Below are positions 38,336 to 47,674 of a stretch of DNA of 53,483 nt, piece after piece. The notes under the pieces were generated by a model. It was not told the origin of the DNA. It made no database searches and was given only the letters and a program-made list of their open reading frames with translations. Positions within the stretch are counted from its first letter, which is position 1. The number at the start of each line of letters is the position of its first letter. Origin of the DNA: Candidatus Altimarinota bacterium (GTDB taxonomy: Bacteria; Patescibacteriota; Gracilibacteria; BD1-5; UBA6164). The DNA lies in assembly GCA_028697205.1 (NCBI GenBank), contig JAQVFO010000008.1, forward strand, positions 1 through 53,483, written 5' to 3'. Made by a program: the position numbers and the translations under genes.

Positions 38336-39697
38336 TTACAAATTATATTTCAAACTATCTAACTTAATTTCTTTTCATGCAATAACTACTTTTGGACTTA
38401 TATCTGCATCACTTCATCACTCAAAATAAAAACTATCATCTATATTTTCTTTTTCATAAACTTTTTTTAATTCTTTTTCAATTTTTTGCATTGCTCAGAT
38501 TTTATCTAGTACATCATAAACTCTCATCATTCATTCGTAATTTGAAAAATCAGTCATTCTAACTATTTGTTCTATTCTTTCTCATTTTATTTCAAAAGTT
38601 AAGTCTCAAACATATTTCATCTTATAGTCATTTGGATCACTTTGATCTTTTAAATCATAAAGTTTTATTTCCTCTAAATTATCATCTTGCTTTATATTTT
38701 CATCTAGATTTTTACTATAATTATCTATTAAGTAATCTTTTAATTCATCTAATCAATAAGATATAGCTGAACTTATAACAAATATTTTCTTTTTTGAATA
38801 CTTTTTCTTAAATTCACTATACATAAAATCAAGCATCTCTTTATCTAACAAATCAGCTTTTGATAATACAATTATTTCTTCCTTATTAGCTAACTCTGGT
38901 GAAAAATACTCTAATTCTTTTCTGATATCTGTATAATCTGTAAATGCTTGATCTAATCTATATAAGTCAACCATATGAAGTAAAACACCTGTTCTCTCTA
39001 TATGCTTTAAAAATTCTATACCAAGTCACTTCCCTTGAGAAGCTCAAGGGATAAGTCATGGAACATCTTCTAAAACCAAAGATTTTCATTTATAATCAAG
39101 AACTCATAGATTTGGAATCAAAGTAGTAAATGGATAATCTCAAACTTTTGCTTTTACTGAAGTCAAAGTATTTATCAAACTTGATTTTCATGCACTAGGA
39201 ATTCATATAATTCATATATCAGCAACAAGTTTTAATTCTAAATTTAATTCTAACTCTTCTCAAACATCTCATACTTCAGCAAATCAAGGAGCTTGTCTAG
39301 TTGGAGAACAAAAATGAGAATTTCAAAACCCTCATCTTCATCATCTTGCTATAAGTAATTTTTGATTGTTTTTACTTAAATCATAAATCAGTTCTCAAGT
39401 ATTTAAATTTTTTACTATAGTTCAAACAGGCACCTTTAAAATCAAGTCTTCTCCTGATGCTCAACGCATATCTTGCATTCATCAGTTTTGTCAAACTTGT
39501 GCTTTTAAAACCTTTTTATGTCTAAATTCTGAAAGTGTATTTAAGTTTTGAGTAGTTTGAATATAAACAGATCATCAATTTCAACCATCTCATCACCGAG
39601 GCCCTCATTTTGGAATACATTTTTCTCTTCTCCATCCAACAAGTCAATCTCATCATTTTCAAGCTATTACTTTGATTTTCACTTCATCTATGAACAT
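38336..39697 (-). CDS. obg: Obg-family ribosome-assembly GTPase
   Basis: 453 residues. The N-terminal Obg fold (1-160) has the expected glycine-rich loops (IAGKGGDG, KCIPKGGPRGGDGGNGG). The G domain follows with G1 GIPSAGKSS (about residue 170), switch region TTLIPNLGVLDY, G3 DVPGLIPGAS, and G4 SKAD. A C-terminal OCT-like domain (about 345-440) is present. It acts in 50S assembly and stress response. The first 45 codons carry ten TGA codons, the densest use in the window. Confidence 0.94.
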
Positions 39698-39755
39698 ATC
39701 TTTAAATTAAAAATTATTTTTTGTAAGTTTATGTAAAATTGCATTTTTTCAAAAT

Positions 39756-39785
39756 AAAAAAGTTTAGAACAACCTAAACTTTTTT
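39756..39785 (-). terminator. Terminator after the unknown gene 39808-40182
   Basis: AAAAAGTTTAG / CTAAACTTTTT arms with an AACAAC loop. Confidence 0.8.
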
Positions 39786-39807
39786 AAAACTTGTTTATTT
39801 ATTCTTA

Positions 39808-40182
39808 TTATTTTTTTCAAGTTTGATTCTGATTAATAGGAGTAATAAATGCATCTATTGGCATTAACTCAGGCTCTTTATTTAGTTTAGATAGTTCTGA
39901 CAATAAATTACCTCTTAAATCATTAAATAATTTTTGTCACTCAGAAGACAATGTAGAAACATCAAAACCTCAAAAAACTCTCTCAACAATTCATAATACA
40001 TCTTCAACTGATAATTTAGCATTATTTTCTAATGATTGTAATAAAAGACCTGTTGGACTAACTCACGCTTGTATCAATGCTCTAGTTCTATCTCTTCATA
40101 AAAGTAATCTAGCTTCAGCTGCAAAATTTATTGGAGTTCTTTTATTATTATTTCATCATCAACCTTCTCAATCTAATGCCAT
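39808..40182 (-). CDS. Hypothetical protein, 124 residues
   Basis: Not recognised. It starts MALDGEGGGNNNKRTP with glycines as TGA, then a long helical part (INFAAEARLLLGRDRTRALIQAGV, LLLQSLENNAKLSVEDVLGIVERVFGG). No signal or membrane segment. The N-terminal Gly/Asn-rich stretch looks disordered. It has its own terminator and lies between the obg cluster and the tRNAs. Confidence 0.7.
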
Positions 40183-40245
40183 ACTTTAAATATAATTAAT
40201 TAATATTTTTCTAGATTATACATATATATAACAATAATGCAAGAA

Positions 40246-40277
40246 AAAAGCAATTACCAAGTTTTGTAATTGCTTTT
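40246..40277 (-). terminator. Hairpin beyond the tRNA fragment
   Basis: AAAAGCAATTAC / GTAATTGCTTTT arms. It stands to the fragment at 40289 as a tRNA terminator stands to its tRNA. Confidence 0.7.
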
Positions 40278-40288
40278 GTTGTAACTAT

Positions 40289-40312
40289 TTATGGTGTCAG
40301 TAGGTGGAATTG
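40289..40312 (-). pseudogene. 24-bp copy of a tRNA 3' end
   Basis: Identical to the 3' flank, CCA, acceptor and start of T-arm of the CAT tRNA at 40504-40580. Beyond 40312 the tRNA is replaced by unrelated DNA (40313-40458) with two hairpins (CTACTAATTGT/ACAATTTGTAG type, and AAATCAAC/GTTGATTT). No 5' half is present. Confidence 0.7.
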
Positions 40313-40458
40313 GCTCTTCATCTACAAATTGTTTCACAATTAGTAGCATCAGTAGGCCCTCCGGCTAAATCAACTTTGGTTGATTTAGGTTAATTACAAG
40401 CTGATTACATCATCTAGTAATTAACTCCCCTCCTTTCAATCCCACATTTCAAAAAAAC

Positions 40459-40485
40459 GCATATACTTAATTATAAGTTATATGC
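40459..40485 (-). terminator. Hairpin after the CAT tRNA
   Basis: GCATATA / TATATGC arms with an extended AT-rich inner pairing; the T-run is modest. Confidence 0.55.
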
Positions 40486-40503
40486 ATTAATTTTATATAT
40501 TTA

Positions 40504-40580
40504 TGGTGTCAGTAGGTGGAATTGAACCGCCGACCTCGGGGATATGAATCCCGCGCTCTAACCAGCTGAGCTATACTGAC
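40504..40580 (-). tRNA. tRNA with CAT anticodon (Ile2 or elongator Met)
   Basis: Acceptor GTCAGTA/TACTGAC, anticodon loop TTCATAT, V loop AGGTC, encoded CCA. A31-C39 and one T-stem C-A mismatch are unusual. A UCA anticodon would need a broken stem and was rejected. Confidence 0.85.
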
Positions 40581-40627
40581 GAAATTATTTACAATTCTGT
40601 CTACTGTTACTAATTTATTATTTTTTA

Positions 40628-40702
40628 TGGTTGCGGAGGTTCGAATTGAACGAACGACCTCAAGGTTATGAGCCTTGCGAGATACCACTTCTCTACTCCG
40701 CG
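40628..40702 (-). tRNA. Initiator tRNA-fMet (CAU)
   Basis: Acceptor CGCGGAG/CTCCGCA gives the C1-A72 mismatch that marks initiators; anticodon loop CTCATAA; encoded CCA. Confidence 0.85.
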
Positions 40703-40796
40703 ATATACAAATTTAGGGACTAGTACCTAGTTTTTAGTCAATTAGTTTTCCTTTTTTAAACTAGTTACTATGTACTAACCCCTATACACTATTTTA

Positions 40797-40871
40797 TGGT
40801 ACAGCTACGGAGAATCGAACTCCGGTTTACGGGATGAAAACCCGATGTCCTAACCACTAGACGATAGCTGC
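40797..40871 (-). tRNA. tRNA-Glu (UUC)
   Basis: GCAGCTA acceptor with G-U first pair, TCGTCTAGTGG D-arm typical of Glu, anticodon TTC, encoded CCA. Confidence 0.88.
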
Positions 40872-40997
40872 ATACATTTAATGCTCGGGTATTATATATA
40901 TTTTAAAAATTAGTCAAACTTTTTACATCAAAAAATTTTGATTTTTACAAAATTTTAGTATCTTTAAGCATAATTTACAACATAATTTATTTTTAAA

Positions 40998-41588
40998 ATG
41001 TATAAATTAACTAGACAAGAGGCTTCAGAGCTATTAAATATGTCTACAAGAAGTATAGATAGATACATAAAATCTGGAAAAATAAGATCTAAAAAAGATT
41101 GAAAAATAGTTTATGTAAATCAAAATGATATAGATAATTTAAAAAACTGATGAGGTCAAAACCAAGAGATTATTGTTCCTGAAAAAAAATCTAGCTTTTC
41201 AAAGGAAAAACAAGAAACAAGTGAAGATGAAGTAGCAAAAGTAGTTCACAAAAATTCTTGAAACTCTCTTGCAGTTCTAGAACCTATTTATGAAGATTTA
41301 AAAAATGAGATAAACAAAAAAGATATAATAATTCAAGATTTATCTATTAGACTTTGAAGAGCTGAAGAAATAGCAAAAAACTCAGTTTCTATTAGTGAGT
41401 TCAAAAAATCTCAATTTTTACTTGAAGAATCTAAATGATTTTTATCAAAAGAGGTTGAAGAACTAAGAAATACAAAAGTAAAATTAAGTAAAGATTTAAA
41501 GTATGAAAAATCTACAAATAATATTTTAGTATTTTTTATTCTTGTTCTTTTAACAATAGCAATAGTAATTTGGTTTACAAAAGTATAG
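40998..41588 (+). CDS. Membrane-anchored HTH protein
   Basis: 196 residues. Residues 1-50 are an excisionase/MerR-like helix-turn-helix (KLTRQEASELLNMSTRSIDRYIKSGKIRSKK). A linker with DDEVAK-type charged residues and a coiled coil (about 95-165, with NEINKKDIIIQDL and KEVEELRNTK) follow, then one C-terminal membrane helix (about 174-192, FFILVLLTIAIVIWF). This would hold a DNA-binding head at the inner membrane, either as a one-component sensor or a chromosome-tethering protein. It lies just ahead of tRNA-Arg and the export operon; a direct regulatory link is not shown. Confidence 0.8.
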
Positions 41589-41594
41589 GACAAA

Positions 41595-41637
41595 ATAGTT
41601 AAAGAATAAAATTTAAAATTTTATTCTTTAACTATTA
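41595..41637. terminator. Long perfect hairpin after the HTH gene
   Basis: AATAGTTAAAGAATAAAAT / ATTTTATTCTTTAACTATT arms, about 19 bp, AT-only apart from two pairs. Confidence 0.8.
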
Positions 41638-41647
41638 CTTATTTTTC

Positions 41648-41721
41648 GTCCTCGTAGTTCAGTGGAAGAACAATCCCCTCCTAAGGGATAGACACAAGTT
41701 CGATCCTTGTCGGGGATACCA
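41648..41721 (+). tRNA. tRNA-Arg (CCU)
   Basis: Acceptor GTCCTCG/CGGGGAT, anticodon loop CTCCTAA, T loop TTCGATC, encoded CCA. The only plus-strand tRNA in the window; reads AGG. Confidence 0.92.
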
Positions 41722-41730
41722 TATAAAAAC

Positions 41731-41765
41731 TCTTAAACATTTCTTAAATAAAAAAGTTATATTAT
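41731..41765 (+). promoter_or_regulatory. Direct-repeat operator and -10 ahead of the export operon
   Basis: TCTTAAA at 41731-41737 and again at 41742-41748, an 11-bp period, then TATTAT at 41760-41765. This spacing is what OmpR/PhoB-type regulators use. The same repeat occurs at 46163-46180 and 46947-46964. Confidence 0.55.
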
Positions 41766-41788
41766 AGCTCATTATAATATAACTTTTT
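41751..41788 (+). terminator. Hairpin between tRNA-Arg and the export operon
   Basis: AAAAAGTTATATTAT / ATAATATAACTTTTT arms and T-run; it ends the tRNA and overlaps the presumed start region of the next operon. Confidence 0.75.
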
Positions 41789-41793
41789 TATAT

Positions 41794-42126
41794 ATGAGAG
41801 ATAAAATTATTTCTTTTTTTCTTGGAGTTTTAGTGTGATGAATAATTGTTTATGGTTATACATATTACACTACATCAAAAACAAAGACTTCTAGTTGATA
41901 TACTGCAAGTTGACAAACTAGATGAAATTTTGATCCTGCTAATATGACTGATTCACAATTAGAAAATCTTGCAAATAGAGCTTGAATAACAAAAGAGGAA
42001 CTTAAAAAAAGATTAGATGCATGAGAAAATATAAGAGATATAATTCCTATGTGATGAACTAGATGATGATCTGGTAGTACAAGAACCTTCAATAATCAAA
42101 ATCAAGGAACTTGAACTCAAAATTAA
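41794..42126 (+). CDS. Small exported or membrane-anchored protein of the export operon
   Basis: 110 residues. One N-terminal membrane segment (about 7-25, SFFLGVLVGGIIVYGYTYY), then a short helical domain (MTDSQLENLANRAGITKEELKKRLDAGENIRDIIP) and a Gly/Asn/Thr-rich end. Function unknown. It is the first gene of a run with the membrane-fusion protein (30 bp later), so it may sense or modulate the exporter. Similar DAGE/AGE-type helices occur in the secreted protein at 46338. Confidence 0.75.
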
Positions 42127-42155
42127 TATTATCTTTATTTTTTAAATAAATCAAA

Positions 42156-44252
42156 ATGAAACTAGCTTTTAGTTTTAAATACTTTTTAGCATGAATTATT
42201 ATAATTCTTGTATTAAATTACAGTACCTTTTATCAAGCAAAAAATGGCTCTTCTACTTCCTCAACTGCAGAGACAAATTCAACTGTAGAATTGGGAAGTA
42301 TAAAAAACTCTATTGAAGTTTCTTGAGTTGCTGAACTTGTTGATGAACAAAGTTTAAGTTTCAATAAAGCTGGAACAGTAACTATGGTAAATTTTAAAGC
42401 ATGAGATACAATAAAAAAATGAGATATTATTGCTGAACTTGATAGTGCAGATGCTTACAATTCTATAGATGACGCTAAACTAAATTTAGAAAATGCTAAA
42501 TTAAATTTAACTCAACTTTATGATTGACCAGATAAAAGTCAGATACTGCAATCAGAAAATTCCGTTACTACTGCACAAAATAGTTTAAACACAGCTACAA
42601 AAGAATTAGAAAATTTAAAAATTTCTCAACAAAATTCTCTTGACTCAATGCTAAAAAATATAGAAACTTCAAAAAAAGATTTAGAAACATCTAAAACAAA
42701 CTTAGAGTTATCTAAAAATGAACTTGAAACAACAAAAAAACAACAAGAGAATTCTCTTAACAACACCATAACAACTAAAAGTACTACAATTCAAAACTTG
42801 GAAGATTCTTTTAAAACAAATTTAGTAGATATAGAAAAAATTATAGAGGAGGCAGATTATATTATGTGAGTTACAGACGAAAACAAGGATAAAAACAATG
42901 CATTTGAAGATTATTTATCTGCAAAAAATACTTCATATAAAACTAGTGCTGAAAGTTCCTTACTTGAATCTATAAGTATGTATACTAACTTAAAAAAATC
43001 TTTAGCAAATTATGATTATAGTTGAGATAAAGCACTTATTAAAAATTTATTAAATCAATATTTAGCTACATATAATAAATTATATGAAACAACTGATTAT
43101 GTTTATAAGGCTGCCGATAATAGTATAGTTAGTGTTTGATCATTAACACAAACTCAAATTGATTCAATGAAAAGTAATATGTCTTCATATAGAAGTAGTT
43201 CTCTGAGTAAAATCAATTCTATAAATAACTCTATTGCATCACTTGATACCCTAACTGATACAGACTTAATTTCTGAATCAAATTCAAATTCAATTGCTCA
43301 AAAAGAAGCATCTATAAAAGCAAGTGAAGTATCAATAGAAAAACAAGAAATCAGTATAAGTAATGCTGAAAAAAGTTACAATGAAACCAAGGCTTCTTAC
43401 GCTGTTACTCTTGATTCAAAAGAAAAAGATTTAATTTCAAAAGAAAAAAGTGTTGAAATTGCAAAACTTAATTTAGAAGAATTATTAAAATGACCTACTG
43501 AAGAAAATGTAAAAAAAGCTCAGAATTCTATAAAACAAGCTGAAATAAAACTTGAAAGTGCAAACAAAAGTCTTGATGATTATAAACTTGAAGCACCTTT
43601 TGATTGAGTTGTAAGAAAAATAGATTATATGGTTTGAGATAATATTACAAATACAAATGATTCTTGAAAATATGTATATATAGAAAATCCTAACCTACTT
43701 GAGATAACTGTAATGCTTGACCAAATTGATATAACAAAAGTTAAATTGAATTGAGATGCTATAATTGTATTTGATGCTTATTCAGATATACAAGCAAAAG
43801 CCGTTGTCAGTTCTATAGATACTGAGCCAGTTCAGAACTCTTGAGTTGTATCATATGAAGTTAAACTAGTTTTAGACGACGAAACTTTTGATAAAAAGAT
43901 ATTATCTTGAATGACTGCCAATGTAGAAATCATCATTGAATCCAAAGAAAATATTTTAACTGTGAAATCATCAGTTATAACTGATGAAGATTGAAAGAAC
44001 TATGTAAATCTAATGAAGAACTGACAGACAGTAAAAACTGAAGTAGTAACTTGAATCTCAGCAAATTGATTAACTGAAATTGTGTCATGACTAAATGAGT
44101 GAGATGAGGTTGCAACTGAAGAATTTAAAGTTAGCTCAACTTCCACAACTACTACCTCATCATTATTTTCCCCTTGAGGAACAAAAAGTTCATCTTCAAG
44201 TAGTAGCAGATCATCTTCAAATGGTGAGTTCTGACCACCATGATGATTTTAA
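42156..44252 (+). CDS. MacA/HlyD-type membrane-fusion protein with an unusually long coiled coil
   Basis: 698 residues; family members are usually 350-450. Residues 8-25 form a membrane anchor. The first half-lipoyl motif is GDTIKKGDIIAELDS (about residue 90), the second YKLEAPFDGVVRKIDYMVGDNI (about residue 480); between them lie over 350 residues of coiled coil with a tandem of TSKKDLETSK-like heptads. The beta-barrel and membrane-proximal domain follow (LLEITVMLDQID, GMTANVEIIIES). The tail (about 660-698) is Ser-rich and ends GPPGGF. It should span the envelope next to the MacB-like pair. Operon spacing: 16 bp to the ATPase gene. Confidence 0.85.
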
Positions 44253-44268
44253 TATATAAATATTAAAA

Positions 44269-44931
44269 ATGATAAAATTAGAATGAATTACAAAAGAATA
44301 CAAAATGTGAACTAATATATTTCAAGTATTAAAATGAATAAACCTTGAAATACATGATTGAGACTTTGTGTCTATCATGTGACCAAGCTGAAGTTGAAAG
44401 TCTACATTAATGAATATAATTTGAATGCTTGATATAGCAAGTACTTGAAAATACATATTTAAGGAAATTGAAATAACTTGAAAAAAAGAAGACGATTTAT
44501 CAAAAATAAGGTGAAAAAATATAGGTTTTATATTTCAAAGTTATAATCTTATATCTAGAATGCCAGTTATAAAGCAAGTGATGTTACCACTTGCTTATGC
44601 TTGAATTCCTAAAAAACAAAGAGAAAAAATTGCACTTGAGGCACTTAAAAAGGTATGAATCGAAGATAAAAAAAATAATAAACCAAATGAATTATCTGGT
44701 TGACAACAACAAAGAGTATCAATTGCAAGAGCTCTAGCAATTGACCCAAATATGATCTTAGCAGATGAGCCAACATGAGCACTTGATACTAAAACTTGAA
44801 AAGAGATAATGGAACTTCTAACAAAGCTAAATGAAGAATGAAAAACAATTGTTTTAATTACTCATGAACATGAAGTTGATGCTTATGCAAAAAAACACAT
44901 CATGATAAAAGACTGACTAATAGTTAATTAA
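44269..44931 (+). CDS. MacB/LolD-type ABC transporter ATPase
   Basis: 220 residues, one nucleotide-binding domain. Walker A GPSGSGKST (about residue 38), Q loop IFQSYNLI, ABC signature LSGGQQQRVSIARALA, Walker B ILADEPTGALD, H loop ITHEHEVD. All glycines of Walker A and the signature are TGA. The subfamily (MacB, FtsE, LolD) powers extrusion or extraction rather than import. It lies 12 bp before its permease. Confidence 0.93.
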
Positions 44932-44943
44932 TAAAGTTATAAA

Positions 44944-46143
44944 ATGTTTACAGCTATTTTTGAAAATATAATAAATTCTCTGGAATCAATAAAATCTAAT
45001 AAACTTAGAGCATGACTTAGTATGCTTGGGATTATTATCTGAGTTTCCTCTGTTATAATACTTACAGCTATATGAAACTGAAGCACACAAACTATAGTTG
45101 CAAAGATAGAAGAAATGTGAACAAATATACTTACCATATCGACATGATGATGATTTTGATGATCTAGAGATAAAGCAACAGCAACAAATATACTTAGTGA
45201 TAAATTAGTAAATTCAATTAAAGAGGGAGTAACTTGACTTGACTCAGTTTTACCTATTATATCTACAAACTGACAAATAGTTTACTGAGCAAACGATATG
45301 AGTGCTACAGTTTACTGAATAGATACAAATTATTTTAAGGCAAAAAATGTTTCAATAATTTACTGATCTGACATAACTGAAACTCATATAAAAAACTTAG
45401 ATAAAGTTGCAGTTATATGACAAGATATAGTTACTGAACTTTTTGACTGAAAAAATCCTGTATGAGAAAATATAAAGATGTGAAACAATGTATTTGAAAT
45501 AGTGTGAGTTATAGAAGAAAACTCCACTCTATGATCTTATATGTTTATCCCTATTTCTACTGCATCTATAAGAATTACATGACAAAAGTATTATTCACAG
45601 ATAATAGTTGCAGTAAGTAATGCTGATCAGGTTGATGCAAAAGAAGAAGAAATAAATAGCCTACTTGAAAAAGTTTTGGAAGTAACAGATACAAATAATT
45701 TACCTTATAGAATCAGAAATCAAGCGGAGATGCTTGAAAACTTCAGTTCTATAACACAAACTTTGACATTACTTTTAAGTTGAATTGCTTGAATCTCTTT
45801 GCTTGTTTGATGAATATGAGTTATGAATATAATGCTAGTTTCAGTAACAGAAAGAACAAAAGAAATAGGTATAAGAAAAGCCATCTGAGCCTGAAAGTCT
45901 GATATACTTTTACAATTTCTAACTGAAGCATCTAGTTTAAGTATTCTTTGATGAATTATATGAATCTCATTTAGTTATTTAGTTGTATTTGTACTAAATA
46001 AATTTTCGATTGCTGCAATAATTACAACAAATTCAATTTTAATCAGTTTCTTATTTTCTCTATGAATCTGACTTATATTTGGTATACTTCCTGCGTACAA
46101 AGCAGCTAAACTTAGACCTATTGATGCACTTAGATTTGAATAA
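44944..46143 (+). CDS. MacB-type permease (FtsX family)
   Basis: 399 residues. An N-terminal helix with SNKLRAGLSMLGIIIGVSSVI (about 16-40), a periplasmic MacB core (about 50-255), then three C-terminal helices with [31 protein letters not shown] and a last ILPAYKAAKLRPIDALR signature. It works with the ATPase and membrane-fusion protein as a tripartite-like exporter, although a CPR bacterium without an outer membrane would need no TolC. Substrate unknown. Confidence 0.93.
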
Positions 46144-46162
46144 ATTTAAAAAATATTTCATT

Positions 46163-46195
46163 TCTTAAAGTGTTCTTAAAGTAAATATATATAAT
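46163..46195 (+). promoter_or_regulatory. Direct-repeat operator and -10 after the permease gene
   Basis: TCTTAAA at 46163-46169 and 46174-46180 (11-bp period, both followed by G), then TATAAT at 46190-46195. It is upstream of the secreted protein at 46338. Confidence 0.6.
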
Positions 46196-46227
46196 AAAAA
46201 GTGTAATACCCGGGAATTACACTTTTT
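46196..46227 (+). terminator. Hairpin just downstream of the TATAAT
   Basis: AAAAAGTGTAAT / ATTACACTTTTT arms with an ACCCGGGA loop. It ends the export operon; because it lies where a transcript from the preceding promoter would begin, it could also attenuate that transcript. Confidence 0.8.
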
Positions 46228-46337
46228 ACAAAAATTACAAAGTTTCCTTTGTGCTTATTAGTATAAGAATTTATAACAAAAATCAAAATTTTATATAATA
46301 AGAAAAAATTAATTTAATTCTTAAACTTTTTAGAAAC

Positions 46338-46889
46338 ATGAAAAATAAAAAGATATTAGTTTGACTATTGATTGCAACTGTTACAACTGCTTGATTATCT
46401 TATTCTTACGCTGCTGATAATTCATCTTCTTGATCTACTACAGAAACAAAAAATGAGTTTAGAAAAATGCATTCATTTGGTAGCTGATGAACTAATGTTG
46501 AGTGATTTAAAAGATGATTTAACTGAGTTGAATTAACAGATGCAGAGAAAACAGCACTACAATCAATGACTGCTGAACAAAAAAAAGCGTTTTTTGAAAA
46601 CAAAATGACAACTGAAAAAGCAAAAAGAGATGCTAAAGAAACTGTAATTGATAAATTACTAGCATGACAATCTTTAACTGCAGATGAAGAAACTATTAGA
46701 CAAGAAATTATAAAAGAAAGAGCTGATAGAAAAACTCAGATGCAAGAAAGAGAAACAAAATTTCAAGCTATAAGAGCAGTTTTAGAAAAAAATAAAAATT
46801 GAGAAACTCTAACTGCTGATGAACAAGCAATGTTGGATAACTTAAAAGATAATAATCATGGAAAATGATGATTTGGAAAACATAGATAA
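46338..46889 (+). CDS. Small secreted helical protein (Spy/CpxP-like in layout)
   Basis: 183 residues. A signal peptide (about 1-25, ending SYSYAAD) is followed by a Gly/Ser-rich patch and an all-helical, Lys/Glu/Gln-rich region (TAEQKKAFFENKMT, LTADEETIRQEIIKERADRKTQMQERE). The chain ends GKGGFGKHR. Layout and the place between an exporter and a two-component system recall periplasmic stress chaperones such as Spy or CpxP, but the LTxxQ motifs of that family are not exact. Function is not shown. Confidence 0.7.
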
Positions 46890-46910
46890 TAATTTAATAT
46901 TTACTAAGCT

Positions 46911-46943
46911 AAAAAACACTACAAAGATTTTGTAGTGTTTTTT
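46911..46943 (+). terminator. Terminator after the secreted helical protein
   Basis: AAAAAACACTACAAA / TTTGTAGTGTTTTTT arms. Confidence 0.85.
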
Positions 46944-46946
46944 ATT

Positions 46947-46973
46947 TCTTAAATATTTCTTAATGACTATAAT
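46947..46973 (+). promoter_or_regulatory. Direct-repeat operator ahead of the response regulator
   Basis: TCTTAAA at 46947-46953 and TCTTAAT at 46958-46964 (11-bp period). A TATAAT at 46968-46973 is very close behind; a second candidate -10 (TATAAA) is at 46982-46987. This suggests autoregulation. Confidence 0.5.
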
Positions 46974-47009
46974 TAAAATTATATAAACTTTATTTCATAA
47001 ATATAATTT

Positions 47010-47672
47010 ATGAGAGTTTTGGTTATCGAAGATAATGAAATATTATCAAGAAATTTAGTAAGATATCTTATTTCAAGAGATATATTTGCTGAGGCAGCTT
47101 TAGTATGAGATGATTGATTAAGAAAAGCTATTTCAAAGTATTATGATGTAATAATTCTTGATATAAATTTACCTTGAATGAACTGACTTGAAATTTGCAA
47201 ACAAATAAGAGAAAGAGAAAAAGATGTCTCAATAATTATGCTTACCTCTAGATGAACTAATGAGGATATAGTTGAATGATTAAATATATGAGCGGATGAT
47301 TATTTAGTTAAACCTTTTGAATATAATGAACTTCTAGCTAGAATGAATGCTATTATAAGAAGAAAAAATGTTAACAGAAGCAATACTTTGATAAAAATCT
47401 GAGATATAGAAATTGATTTACAACAAGTTGAAGTCAAGAAAGACTGAAAAATTATTCCTCTATCAAAACTTGAATATGATTTACTTAAATATTTATCACA
47501 AAACAGATGAGTTGCTCTATCTAGACAACAAATCTATGAAAAAGTTTGGTGAGAATTTCAAGTTGATTTTATGTTTAGCAAAACAATAGACGTTTATGTA
47601 TGATATCTTAGAAAAAAATTATGAAAGGATTTGATTGAAACAAAAAAATGATTTTGATTCTTAATTAAATAA
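47010..47672 (+). CDS. OmpR/PhoB-family response regulator
   Basis: 220 residues. Receiver domain with VIEDNE acid pocket, phosphoacceptor Asp51 in VIILDINLPG and the Lys of YLVKPF (about residue 102). The C-terminal winged helix (about 128-220) shows LSKLEYDLLKYLSQNRG, the VWGEF turn, the TIDVYVGYLRKKLG recognition helix and the GFGFLIK wing. It overlaps nothing but is two bases from the kinase start, so the two are co-translated. It probably binds the 11-bp direct repeats found upstream of this gene, the export operon and the secreted protein. Confidence 0.93.
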
Positions 47673-47674
47673 GT

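Noticed and set aside
40504-40580. tRNA-Gly(UCA) for the reassigned codon
   Set aside because: A UCA anticodon would need a shifted loop with an unpaired stem; the regular parse gives CAU.
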